Shown here one piece after another: positions 1 to 11,489 of a DNA stretch of 64,000 nucleotides. The notes under the pieces were generated by a model. That model saw nothing but the letters and a program-made list of their open reading frames with translations, did no database searches and was not told the DNA's origin. The stretch is taken from NCBI GenBank assembly GCA_001465935.1, contig LNKV01000003.1, positions 6,363-70,362 of the forward strand. Reading direction: 5' to 3'. Both the position numbers and the translations under genes were made by a program. Source of the DNA: Clarireedia homoeocarpa (lineage: Eukaryota; Ascomycota; Leotiomycetes; Helotiales; Rutstroemiaceae). The first letter of the stretch is position 1. Each line of letters starts with the position of its first letter.

Positions 1-500
1 TATAATTTTTTAATTTAATTTATTTAGTTTTTTAAATATAAATTATAAATATAATAAAGAAGAAATTAATAAAATAAAATTAAAATATTTTTAATAAATT
101 TTATTATTATTTATAAATATTATAATTTTAAATTTAAAAATTTTAAATTTAATTATTTATAAATAATAATAAAATTTTAAATAGAAAATAAAATTATAAA
201 AAAATAAAAATTTATATAAATAAATAATATTTTTTTAATATATAAAATTTTATATTTAATTTAATTAATTAACTTTAATTATAACTTATTATTTATTATT
301 ATAATTATCAATTTTTTATATAACTATTTTTAATAATAAATTTATAATAATATTATTAAGTTTACTAACTAATAATATCCTGTGATCTAACTGCTTCTAT
401 ATAATTTAAAAGATAAGATTCGTAATATATAATTTATTATTTTCTATTATATTTATTAGTTCTTTATATAACTGTTTTCAATAATAAACCTACGATAATA
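1..500. repeat. AT-rich block, probably RIP-type decayed repeat
   Basis: The first 360 bases are almost only A and T, and the A+T excess fades out by about position 500. No reading frame of note exists. Blocks like this in filamentous ascomycetes are usually transposon copies destroyed by repeat-induced point mutation; that origin is an inference, because too little sequence complexity remains to name the element. The block continues beyond the left edge. Confidence 0.6.
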
Positions 501-3200
501 CTATCCAGTCTCGTGACTAGAAAGTATTCGAGATCCTGACCATTTCCACGTGACTCAGAAGACAAGCATCGTAACACCCCGCGGACGCGATAACGAAGTC
601 GAAGTTATACCAGGCCCTGAAGGCATTGATCGACAACAATACGATTAAGCTGAACGTAGTGGAATTGGTAGAGAGGGCTTGACTAGCGAAAAGGCACAAG
701 GAATACGGGAATAACTTCACTCTCGCCATCTAGAGAGTTGCCAGTATTGGGAATAGTGGAAATAGTCATTAATCATTCGTTCGTTTGGTTCGCTTAGACA
801 TGGCAGAAAAACTCTGACACAGAGTTTTCGCCTACAAATAGTTTCGTAGCTGTCTATAGGTGAAAAGAAAGAGAATTAAGACTAAAGTACAATTAGTCAG
901 ACGTCTTAAAGAAGGGTGACGCCTGTGGCTACGTACCGGGTCTACCCACAAGAGCATTTCCTATAAGGTATTCCTTGCAACGTCTATTGGCGCCCTTCGC
1001 TATCATCATACCATATTTGCCGAGAAAGACGCAAAGGGAGCTAGGTAACCTTCAGAATGGGGTGATATACAAATATAAAGAGAGGGAGAAGCCCGAGACA
1101 TCGACGTCATTCAGAAGCAAGGTGTATCTTGGGGCAATAGCTGTGGCCAACTAGCATCGCATCGGAGAAATTTGCAGCAGCATTTATCCTCCAAAGAAGC
1201 GATTTCAAGTGCCAGAGAGACTGTTCTCAAAGGAATCCTTGCGGCAATGTCAGCAATGGACACAAGAAATGATCCGGGCTTTGGCCGATGCTGGCGTCCT
1301 CCAAACCTTAGCGGATACAGGACCTGATAGTAATCTTACAGCCGATTACTGAACCTGAAGTGAAAAGCATAACCGCTGTTCCTACGACATCAGTGATTGA
1401 CTTATGAATGGATAAGCGAACGGCCATCCTCCTCATCCAATGGCAAGGAAAGATCCGGATAGATGGGACTAATGAAGAGTTGAATAGGTATTGTTTGGGC
1501 CGTGTCAGTTTACATAAGAGGCTTTTGATAGGTTCAAGGACAGAATGAATTGATTGAGTGACTAGATAGTTGTTGTATTGATAGATCTATTGATAATCAA
1601 TAAAGGTCTAGCTTTAGTTCCTTTCCCGATTTCATCCAATCTACAGCTCAAGAATGTAACCCTCCAATCCGCTCGTTGGAAAATCACTCGACTGGAAAGT
1701 AAGTGAGAACCTATTAGGTCCGAACACATTGAAGACTCCATACGCCTTGAACGCTATAGCGACCGGCACTTTGTGGCAGAGAAGAAGCTTGGAGAACTCT
1801 AAGTGCGTGATGAAGAGCTTGGAAACATTTATAGGTCCACTTTCGCCTATAACCAGATCCTGGACGGGGGCATGGAGAGGCGTGAGAGGTTTCGGAAGAT
1901 GCATCGATGTGGAATCTGCACGCAAAGCAATGAACGGACGAAGAGGCTTTGAAGGAGGTTATAAGCCACAAAGCTGGACCAAAAACCGTATATTGTGTGC
2001 TAAGCAAGTGCGTCGGCTGCAATGGTTCTACTGTCGATAAACATATATACCGGATTGCGGGCTTTTGGCATCAAACACCAAGGCCAACTCTAGGGATAAA
2101 GCCTAGGTATAGCTTATGCTAGGATACGATGTAGAATACTCTCTTCTCTTCTTAATCATTTTCTATGGGCCAAGAATGTAAGAGAAGCTGTTCTAGAGGA
2201 GACGCCTCTAGTTCGTGCTGTGAAATATGACTGCTTGCTTCGGAGGATGAGTTGGTCGAGGCTAACGATAGTCAAACGAGGGAATGAATAACTAGCGATG
2301 GTATACAAGTCAAATTGTTCCTTACTTTCAAGATGTAAAAATTTTCACAGTGTGAATGGTAAGGGTATGTTGTTGTTGAAGCCACAGCCCTCCCTTGTCA
2401 TTCGTTTGGTGCAATATGGGCAGATGCAACCCACAACATGGTAGGAGTCTGCCTTTCTACCTAATAGCAGTAGTGTAAGCCGTGTACAGAGACACAAATC
2501 TTAACGTTCACAACCACATTTAGAAGGCCTGCTATAAGGACCCTGAGGCAGAAAGTGTATTTGATACGGATGATTGCTTGTGTTTGACTCCCGACTATCG
2601 AGTGATCACGAATCAAGTCTGAAGAATCTACAAACCCGTCTTGCTAGTGATGTCTCTCCAAATGCATGTCCAACTGCCTCATAGGTACAGGGTCCTTGCT
2701 CTGTGAACAACAAGAGTAAGCCATTGCTTAGCCCTACGAGTAGGTCCAAAATGATATAAAACATACAAAAAAGATTAGATACACTTGTGAGTGAGACGTG
2801 CAGGATATCAAACTCAAGGCTTTGCTTATGCTGAGTTTCTCAGTGATTTCATATGTTGTCCAACCAGTACTGAGCTTGATGAACCGCAAGGACATGTTTG
2901 AGCAGTTCCCAAATGCCTTTCGGTGAGCCGACTTTCATGATGGTCTCCACCTAATTATAGATTAACTTAAAATGGTGGTTATCAGTTTACTTGTCCACCT
3001 GAAGTACGCAAACGCTTGAACTCATTGGCCATGCTCAAATCCACTAATATCAGTCCTTCACAATGAAGACTCATTCTGCTGTCCATGTATCGCAAAGCCT
3101 CCTCCATGAACCTGACCAAAGTTTACACTTATAGAAGAAGCCACGCTCAGTTGGTATGCCCTTCCCTGCTGGGTCACTGCCCCCATAGGATATAAACGAT
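501..3200. other. Gene-less stretch with decayed coding-like fragments
   Basis: Base composition returns to normal here, but no frame runs far. A stop-free plus-strand run lies at 1155-1352 (about 65 codons, no start codon, ending in TGA), and short overlapping frames lie around 1640-2040 on both strands. None matches a family I recognise, and no terminal repeats or transposase motif could be seen. The stretch may be the remnant of a mobile element or of a dead gene next to the AT block. Confidence 0.4.
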
Positions 3201-3247
3201 GATAGCGCCAATTCCTATAACTCCGATAAATGCGAAACTTTAACCAA

Positions 3248-4012
3248 TCAATCTTCTTTGTCCATATCCTCGTCCATATCTCCACCTGTACCAAACAAAT
3301 CGTTCATATCTCCAGCACCCTCTTCATCGCCGTCAACAGTTTCTTCCTGCGTAGGTATGACACCCTCCATTGCGTCTCTCATAGATACGTCTTCTTCCTC
3401 CTCCCACTCGTCTTTCAGACCCCATGGAACACCAGTCAGGACGAATCTTTCGGCAGGTAACCGTACACCCCATTCGTTTTGCAGGACTCTTGGTAGACCA
3501 ATTTTGTTTCTTGCTTGAGCGGTTTCTAAGAGAAACTCTTTGCTTAACCCACCACCATTTCCACCCCCAAACTGATATTGCAACCGACTTTGAATAGCGA
3601 GTTGAACCGCATTTGCGCTAACTTGCCCATCTGCGTCGCGAAAGCCTCCTCCTGGTGGCGCATCTCGCGCGCGGGTTTGTTGAGATACATAAGCGTCCGA
3701 CGAAAGATGCAATGCATCTGACAGAATAGAAGAGGAATGCCTGTATGCAAAGTCGAGTAGTTGAAGGGGCACGCGTTCTTGGTATGCAGCCACACCTAGG
3801 GACGAAAGGAGCATGTGAATCAAGCGGGCATCGCGTGGACGTTTCGAAAGCCCGTTGTCTTGTAACGATGTAAGCGGTACGGCCGGGTTTGCGGCAGGGG
3901 CAGAAGCCGATGGGGTAGGCTGGGAGTTTGGAGGAGCATTTAGTTGAGATGGAGGGGAGGAGGAACTGTGGCCATTGGTCTGGGGTACTGCATCACCGTT
4001 GACATCTGCCAT
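3248..4012 (-). CDS. TAF9: TFIID/SAGA subunit TAF9
   Basis: Subunit of the general transcription factor TFIID and of the SAGA coactivator, where TAF9 pairs with TAF6 through a histone fold. The 254-residue protein has a Ser/Pro/Ala-rich N-terminus (about 1-55), then the TAF9 histone-fold region from about residue 58, with the start pattern PRDARLIHMLLSSLGV and the helix LLDFAYRHSSSILSDAL. A short proline motif of the TAF9 family, GLPRVLQNEWGVRLPAERF, follows, and the C-terminus is very acidic. The start at 4012 (MADVNGD) was chosen because the upstream in-frame extension does not look like protein. No intron is needed. It diverges from HIS4 across about 510 bp. Confidence 0.9.
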   Translation of the reverse strand: MADVNGDAVPQTNGHSSSSPPSQLNAPPNSQPTPSASAPAANPAVPLTSLQDNGLSKRPRDARLIHMLLSSLGVAAYQERVPLQLLDFAYRHSSSILSDALHLSSDAYVSQQTRARDAPPGGGFRDADGQVSANAVQLAIQSRLQYQFGGGNGGGLSKEFLLETAQARNKIGLPRVLQNEWGVRLPAERFVLTGVPWGLKDEWEEEEDVSMRDAMEGVIPTQEETVDGDEEGAGDMNDLFGTGGDMDEDMDKED

Positions 4013-4519
4013 GACCCTGCAATGTAATGAATTGGTTGAATGATTCGCGAGTAACTTAGCATCAAAGCCTGACAACTTGGTCAATCAATCGTTTGATGTC
4101 CTAGGTGTAATAGGTCTTGGAGCGTTCATGTAGCTGGTATCAATATCTGCACGTACAGCATACAGATGAGGCTGAGAACCTATCGCAGACAAGCAAGCAA
4201 GTAGGCTGGTGAAGTTTTGAGAAGTCTGTGCGTGAGTGGTTGGTGGCTGAGGATTGGCCGAATCCTTGTCTGGTGGTTCCTGCACGATCGGAACTAGACC
4301 CCTCCATATTGCACCAGCAAAAAGTCGTCAATTTTTTTCGGAGCTGCCCCTCTATTTTGCTTCATCATAGTTTCTCATCTCCGAGAAGAGTCAAGCTTTC
4401 AGAACGCTGACTCATTGACTCGACTCGTCTCATCTACAACATTTCTGGCTCCCCTTTTCTGATTCCATATCCTCCTCACTTTTTATCTATTCACCATACC
4501 CAATCGATATCAACCGGCA
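4013..4519. promoter_or_regulatory. Divergent promoter of TAF9 and HIS4
   Basis: This 507-bp space separates the start codons of TAF9 (minus) and HIS4 (plus). The HIS4-proximal part is pyrimidine-rich, as is usual near fungal transcription starts, and holds a Gcn4/CPC1-type site at 4408-4414. The short frames in it look like chance. Confidence 0.6.
4408..4422 (+). promoter_or_regulatory. Gcn4/CPC1 binding site upstream of HIS4
   Basis: A perfect TGACTCA lies at 4408-4414, and the near-match TGACTCG follows directly at 4416-4422. They are 106-112 and about 100 bases before the HIS4 start codon. TGACTCA is the known recognition site of the bZIP activator Gcn4 (CPC1/CpcA in filamentous fungi), which raises amino-acid biosynthesis genes during starvation. 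Occupancy here is inferred from sequence and position. Confidence 0.65.
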
Positions 4520-7202
4520 ATGGAAGTATCAAGTCCTCTTCCCTTCATCCCAAGTGTTGATCTTGGCAATGGGCCTGCAGATTCCAAGGTCGGGCTTACC
4601 AGGAATCAGTTATCCTACCTCGGATGTGTTTATTTTACTGCGAACAACGACAATCTTGAAATACTATTTTCATTCCTAGAAAGACACATCGCGATTACCG
4701 CATATGTTGACGCATCTGCAGTCACTTCTACAGAGGATATCATAACTATTTTGGACGCCGGTGCTCGTACGGTGTTTGTGAAGCCGTCACAATTAGAATC
4801 ATTGTCAAAGTACGAAGATCGTGTACTTCCGATCATACCACAACCGCAGACAAGCACCGAATATTTCAAAGGAGGATTACTGAACTTTGTGGATGAAGCA
4901 TACACGAAATCATTGCTCCAGGATTTTAAAGAGAAGAAAGTATCGCCAATATTCCTCGCGTCAACTGCCGAATGTAACATTGAAGCACTCGTTGAGACAG
5001 CTAGAGAGTTCTCAGCGATTCCCATTATACCTGCGACGCAACTTAGTGTCGAAAAGGCCACAGAGAATCAAATATATGTGCCCGGATTGATTGCCAACTC
5101 TTGGACCTCGGACAGAGTGGACAATCTGGTTCCAACAGTAGTAACAGACGAGAGGGGAGTTGCTCTTGGGCTAGTTTACAGCAGTCAGGAAAGCCTGGCA
5201 GAATCGCTGAAGACGGGCACAGGTGTTTACCAGAGCAGGAAGCGCGGACTATGGTACAAAGGAGCTACATCAGGGGACACCCAGGAACTTATCCGTATAT
5301 CTTTGGATTGCGATCAAGACTGCCTCAAATTTGTGGTCAAACAACAAGGCCGAGGATTCTGTCACCTACCACAGTCAACATGTTTTGGCGAGCTTCGGGG
5401 TATCTCAAAGCTTGAGAAGACCCTTCTATCAAGGAAGTCTTCTGCACCCGAAGGCTCATACACCGCACGCCTTTTCTCAGATGAAAAGCTATTACGAGCC
5501 AAGATAATGGAGGAGGCAGAAGAGCTATGCGATGCGAAGACCAGCAGTGATGTAGCTTTCGAGGCGGCAGATCTTATTTATTTCGCCTTGACTAAAGCTG
5601 TTTCCGCCGGTGTTACTCTCGCTGATATTGAACGAAGTCTTGACGCGAAAAGTGTTAAGGTTAAAAGAAGGCAGGGTGATGCCAAGGGGCAGTGGGCTGC
5701 CAAAGAAGGAATATATAATGTATCTACGGGTGCAGAAAACTTTCAGATCACGAAAGAGGTGGCCAAGGAGGCTGCTTCGGTTCCAAAAGCAGCAGAAGAC
5801 AAGACAGGCCTCCGGAACGGACGCATAACAATGAAGCGATACGATGCTGCAACTACATCCGAAGCTGATCTCCAACAAGTTTTGCAACGACCTTCTCAAA
5901 GATCTACCGATGCGATCATGGGTATTGTTAATCCCATAATCAAGGAAGTGCGAGCTGGAGGCGACAAAGCCTTACTTAGTTACACTCATAAGTTTGAGAA
6001 GGCAACTTCTCTCACCTCTCCAGTCATCAAAGCACCATTCGCACAATCTCTTATGGATCTGCCTCCTGAGACCATCGAAGCGATTGATATATCTTTTGAA
6101 AACATTCGCAAGTTTCATTCTGCGCAAAAGGAAGAGGCTCCATTGAGCGTGGAGACCATGCCAGGAATAATATGCAGCAGATTTTCGAAGCCGATTGAAC
6201 GAGTTGGACTCTATATCCCCGGCGGTACCGCGGTGCTTCCCAGTACAGCTCTTATGCTTGGTGTACCAGCCATGGTAGCCGGATGCAAGAAGATCGTCTT
6301 TGCATCACCACCTAGAGCGGATGGTAGGATCACTCCAGAAATTGTCTATGTGGCTCACAAAGTTGGAGCGGAAAGTATTGTGCTAGCTGGCGGCGCCCAG
6401 GCTGTCGCAGCTATGGCTTACGGTACCGAGAGTGTCAGCAAAGTTGACAAGATCCTTGGACCTGGAAACCAATTCGTTACAGCAGCGAAAATGTACGTTA
6501 GCAATGATACAAATGCAGGAGTCAGTATCGACATGCCTGCTGGGCCTTCTGAAGTTCTGGTTATAGCTGATAAAGATGCAAATCCTGCATTCGTTGCATC
6601 TGATCTTCTATCACAAGCAGAGCATGGCGTTGACAGTCAAGTAATCTTAATTGCCATTGATCTTTCCGAGCAAGAGTTACAGGCAATTGAAGATGAGCTT
6701 CATTCCCAGGCCATGGCATTGCCAAGAGTCGACATCGTCAGGGGCGCGATTGAGCACTCCGTAACTCTCGTTGTTAAAGATATCCAGGAGGCTATGAAGC
6801 TGAGTAATAAGTATGCCCCCGAGCATCTAATTTTGCAGGTCAGAGATGCGGCGGGCATTGTAGAACTTGTCGAGAATGCAGGAAGCGTTTTCATCGGCGA
6901 ATGGACACCTGAGAGTGTTGGTGATTACTCTGCTGGTGTTAATCACTCCCTACGTGAGTATTTGCCTTGGTTATTTTGAGACTACACTGACATCATGATC
7001 AGCTACCTACGGATATGCTAAACAATATTCTGGTGTTAATCTGGGGTCCTACGTGAAGCACATTACAAGCTCGCACCTGACGGCACAGGGGTTGAGGAAC
7101 GTTGGAGGTGCTGTAATGCAGTTGGCTAAAGTTGAAGAATTGGAAGCCCACAGGCGAGCCGTAGCAATAAGGATCAAGTATATGGACGAAAAGAACCTAT
7201 AG
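4520..7202 (+). CDS. HIS4: Trifunctional histidine biosynthesis protein
   Basis: One polypeptide for three steps of histidine synthesis: phosphoribosyl-AMP cyclohydrolase, phosphoribosyl-ATP pyrophosphatase and histidinol dehydrogenase. Exons are 4520-6953 and 7003-7202, giving 877 residues; the 49-nt intron restores the conserved histidinol dehydrogenase end (NHSLPTYGYAKQYSGVN). After an N-terminal region of about 200 residues comes the cyclohydrolase part (about 205-290; RGLWYKGATSGDTQ and CDQDC), then the pyrophosphatase part (about 296-385; EEAEEL), and from about 425 the dehydrogenase, with GPGNQFVTAAK, DMPAGPSEVLVIAD and SQAEHG. Length and order match fungal His4. The upstream TGACTCA suggests cross-pathway control. 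It ends tail to tail with PEX13. Confidence 0.96.
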
Positions 7203-8074
7203 GTTGTGTATCTAGGTATTGCAGTTGTACAAATATGAAGTTCTGGAAGCTTATGATCACTCAACAAAGGTAAGTGAATTACCACATGATCGGATGCCGA
7301 TTTAAGACAAGTGAGGGTAGACATTTATTTATATATGGAATTTTTGGTGATAGATTGTTACGACCTAACCTCCCGAAGCTAGGAGTATAGCTATCCACCA
7401 TGCTGGCATCGTCATGGGCGTTGACCATATACACCTCTGCACAGTGTTAATCCGTCTCTGAAGTAATGAGATAGCAAAAGTTAATTTCGAAAAGATTCTT
7501 AGATGGTGACAATGAGAGAGGGAAGTGAATCAACGGAGCTGAAGAGTAAGAATGTTAGATGTTTTAAACATAGATTAAGTGATATAGTTGGGAATGAATA
7601 CTTTCGTTCTCCTATGTAAATAAAGTTATAGAACCGATGACAACTAGGCGCTTTAAACCGCCCTCTTTTATATATAGTGTACAAAACAACGACATGCACA
7701 ATTTTTGCGCTATCACGATAGTACGCCAGGAATCGACTTGCTTAGCAAGATGCATAGCTGTTCTCGAGAACGTCAGTTCAAGTAGCTATAACACTGAATC
7801 TTTACATGTGATTTCATTTCCAATAGTAGCCATTACATATAACTAGATTAAACGATTTTATCATGGAGAGAACCGTACAACTACCAACACAAACAATACG
7901 CATGACTATCTACATGCTCCTCAAAAAAGTATCACAATCAATCGCACCACGGATAAAGCCAGTCAGTCATAATACCTCTTTTAAACCAGATTCAGCGATC
8001 AAGAAGCGTGGAAATATACTACGCCAAAACGCCCCTTGGCCTTAATATAACAACACAGAGACATTCTGTGTACT
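7203..8074. other. Intergenic, tail-to-tail HIS4 and PEX13
   Basis: This 872-bp space receives the 3' ends of HIS4 (plus) and PEX13 (minus). It is moderately A+T-rich. The frames in it are short and look random; no RNA gene was seen. Confidence 0.5.
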
Positions 8075-9519
8075 CTATGAATAGAACTGGCTCTTTTGGA
8101 AGCTCTCAACACCAATATCTCCTGCCTTGCCAGCTACTGTAGGAGGCTTGCTAGCAAGGCTAGAACTAGTCAGAGTACTTGTGCGACTTCCGCTCTGGCT
8201 TGCACTTTGGATCTCTGCAATGGGTTGACCTGGTCTGCGAGCTACCTCCAGATATACGCCTGGGAGGTACCCCATACGACCATCTCGGGCGCGACAGCGC
8301 CACCATTCGGATGGATTTCCCATAGGATCACTTTTGCTCAACACAGCCACAAGGTCTCCTTTCTTGACCTCAAGATCTATACCTTGAACGGAAGCACCTG
8401 ATTCAGGAGTATAATCGTACAGTACGCGGCAAAAATCGAGCTTGGATGGGTCGAGTTGCTGAGGAACCAGCTCACCATCAGGACCAACCAGTTGTCCTGA
8501 AGCCGTGATCCTTCTCTGTTCCTCTTCCTGTGAAGCGGCGAGAGCTTTGATCATCTTACCCATCAAATATGGAAGACCAAAGGCTGCAGCTAAGAAGAAG
8601 AGAAATGGCTTCTTTGATGGACGAGGCGCGCTACCATCTGGGAGGAGCTTGCGACCTTCAAAAGAAGCGAAAGCGCGAGGCGTTAAAGATGTCGCATCTG
8701 CTGGTGGAGGACGGCCGGTAATTTTCGCGAATAGTGTACGGAGCCAGCGAAGCATAGTAAAGATCCCCAGGATAGATCCAAGGGTATTGCGTAGATTGCC
8801 AAATTGCTCAGCGACGGATACCATTGCTACCACAGTTAATAAACCAACACTTCAAACGTAAGTTTCAAAAGACGCCAACCTACCAAAGAAACTAGAATGT
8901 GTAGCCATGTATGTGCTCTCAAGCATTTGAGCAAATCCACCAAAAGCTCCAACTATGCTCTCAATTATCTGGAACGTAGCCTGGGTACTCTGAGTGAAGC
9001 CATGCGTCAAGCTATTTGAGTCATTCGGATCTCCGGGCATCCCTCCCATATTCCCATACATCCCACCCATACCTCCGCCATACATAGATCCATAACCACC
9101 CATGCCGCCATATGGACTGTAACCACCATATCCTCCCATTCGCGAGTACGGTGATGAATACGATGCCATTCCTCCCATACCATATGGCGATGCGCCAACG
9201 GCTCCTATTCTATTTGTGCCGTATGGGGAATAAGCAGAAGCGTTTCGGTTAACAGCGTTCGTGAGTGTAGATGGCCGCTCTGGAATAGCTGGCGCGGATG
9301 ATGTGCTAGTCGCGGATGATGATTGTGTCGTCGAAGTAGAAGTTCCTGCCGTCGTTGCAGATGCAGTTGTGTTCATGGCTGATTGAACAGGAGGATATTA
9401 GCCGTTTGCAACAAGAATGACGGTTTGGTGGATCAAGCAAAGATTAGCAACGAACCTGGACTTGCTCCAGAGGAGGTAGCGGCGCCACCCCTCTCCCACG
9501 GTTTTGGCGGTGAAGCCAT
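8075..9519 (-). CDS. PEX13: Peroxisomal import protein Pex13
   Basis: Membrane protein of the peroxisomal docking complex that binds Pex14 and the receptor Pex5. Exons on the minus strand are 9519-9456, 9378-8884 and 8826-8075, giving 436 residues. The tiny first exon encodes MASPPKPWERGGAATSSGASP, the typical start of fungal Pex13. Residues about 60-120 are rich in G, Y, M and S. The conserved segment SSFFAMVSVAEQFGNLRNTLGS spans the second intron. Hydrophobic stretches lie near 205-219 and 260-280. An SH3 domain fills about 318-385 (VLYDYTPES, GDLVAVLS, EWWRCRARDGRMGYLPGVYLE), followed by a Ser-rich tail. Introns are 77 and 57 nt. Confidence 0.94.
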
Positions 9520-10249
9520 GACAAGGTGATTAATCTAATTCACTTGCCTTCGTCCAACCAGTGTTGACACAGACCTTGAAGGCCGAGTACACTCAATCTC
9601 CGGTAGCGTCCTGCGTCGGTTGAGGCTATCTTCGTAGATGTATGCGAGCGATTGGCGACAACCGATTAGAAATCGAGCAGAACCAAGAACGAATCTCGTG
9701 ACGTGTGTTTTCGGCCGGGGGCGAAAACCTTTGTTTCTTTTGCGGGGACAGAACTTATATAGGGAATGCGATATTACTTCGCGCAGTTGACTCGTACGTT
9801 TCGCGATAAAACCCCTTTCTGATATCGAGCAGGTATTGAATATAAGTTGTTTTGTTGTCTCTCCTTTCGCTGTTCTGTAGATCAATACTTCTTCGTAAGA
9901 AAGACTACTGGGAGAGAACAGAGGATGAGAAAGTAAAGTCAGTCTCCTTGGTGAAATGGAGGTTGGGAATTTCCTTTAGATGAAAGGGTACCGACTGGCT
10001 TGTGAACCTCGGCATTTTATTTTCTCAAGCGAAAGATTAAGGCAGCAAATAGCACGCAACACACAGCACACAGCACACAGCACAGCGAAACAGCAAGCCA
10101 CAAGTTGGGTGCATTCATCAGAAGAATCATCTTCATCTATATCATTTCTTTACGGAAAATCCGGGGGCGCATCAGTGTACGCCCTGCGGAGTGCTACAGC
10201 GCTGTCCTTTGCCTGGTATCTATCCTTGTTGGGTTCTCTGTTTCCTTCG
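9520..10249. other. Intergenic, promoter side of PEX13
   Basis: This 730-bp space lies between the PEX13 start and the stop of the NmrA-like gene (both minus). A short CA-rich simple repeat (repeated CACAG) sits near 10055-10085. A longer plus-strand frame begins here but is antisense to the last exons of the NmrA-like gene. Confidence 0.4.
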
Positions 10250-11489
10250 TCACTTCAAGTCAGCGAAAGCTGGCGCCTTCGACATGAACTCCTTCCAAGT
10301 TGTCAATTTGTCAACCAGGATCTAGGTACGATCAGTATAAAGGATATCTGTTCTCACTGTTTGTACTTACCGAGTGACTTCCATTCAAAGAATCTCCCCC
10401 ATAATATCCAAATTCAGCCATCAATCTCATGTTTTGTAAAAGTTCCTCTTGCGCCTCCTCAGACATGCCATACTTTGCGAGATTGGCTTTGTACACATCG
10501 TGCGGAACCTCAATCGTCTCAGCACCCTCACCAGCAATCGGATACAGCTCCTTGAACTGATTCAGGATCTCTGTCAAGGTCAAATACTCAGTGGCGCCGT
10601 ACACCCGCTTTCCAAGAAGTTTTTCTCGGTTCAGCAGGATGCCTTTAACAAATTTCCCAGTGTCGTTCGCTAAAAAAATAGTTAGTCAACCGTTTCAAAT
10701 ATGTATAGCTCGATCAGCAATGTTTACCTGTATCAAGTAGCGGGACTTGAGCTGAAGCTGGAATAGGGAAAGCAAGCTTCCATTTTTGATCTGGAGGCAT
10801 TTGAGCTAAGTTTACTCCTGGGATGTTTGACATATAAAACCCGGGAAGGAAGAACGTCGCTGGGATGCCGATCTTTCGAATATATTCCTCAATATGGGCT
10901 TTGGAATCAAAATGAGTGACCATCGGCAACACTTCTTTACTGACTAGACAGAACAAATTTAGCATAGAGGCTTCCAATCAACTTAGAACTACAACTTACG
11001 CTCTGTGATGTTCAACAAGGAGCTCCAAATAAAGTGTTGTACATCAGCTTCCTAGCAATCATGACATGTTAAGCAAAAACCACAGTGGCATTGTAGCATC
11101 AGGGTCTCTTACCTTGGCGGCATCTGCGATTGCGGTCCCCTGTGCCCTCTCAACCTCTGCACTTTGGCTTTCCCAGAAATTAGTGACTGCATACACAGCA
11201 TATGCTCCTTTCAACGCTAGTTTGAGGGTCGAAGGGTCGTTTAGATTTGCCTTGAACAGCTGTCAGTTACATTGTTCTGAGACGTATTGGGTATAGGGCA
11301 AATCCTGACAGCTACTGTCTCCACACCAAGCGCCTCAAGTTTCTTTGCTGATGGCTTTGAGACGTCTCGAGTGACGCCTCTGACAGCCCATTGCTCTCTC
11401 ATATTGGGATCATATAGTATAGATTTAACTACAGAGCCTCCCTGGACCCCTGTAGCTCCAAAAACAACGAGAAGCTTTTTGGTGGCCAT
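10250..11489 (-). CDS. NmrA-like NAD(P)-binding protein
   Basis: Atypical short-chain dehydrogenase of the NmrA/HSCARG family; members bind NAD(P) and often sense redox state or regulate transcription factors rather than act as enzymes. Minus-strand exons are 11489-11310, 11250-11113, 11051-11000, 10943-10728, 10669-10371 and 10321-10250, giving 318 residues. The N-terminal Rossmann motif VVFGATGVQGG lies at residues about 7-17. Later family segments are NLNDPSTLKLALKGAYAVYA, AQGTAIADAAK, FLPGFYMSNIP and YLTLTEIL. The end of exon 1 is uncertain: an alternative donor six bases earlier (at 11315) also keeps the frame. The final exon gives the usual C-terminus with LTTWKEFM. The specific role is unknown. 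Confidence 0.88.

Noticed and set aside
9980..10555. Plus-strand frame of 191 codons
   Set aside because: It lies antisense over the last two exons of the NmrA-like gene, whose splice sites and protein match are clear; the composition is random.
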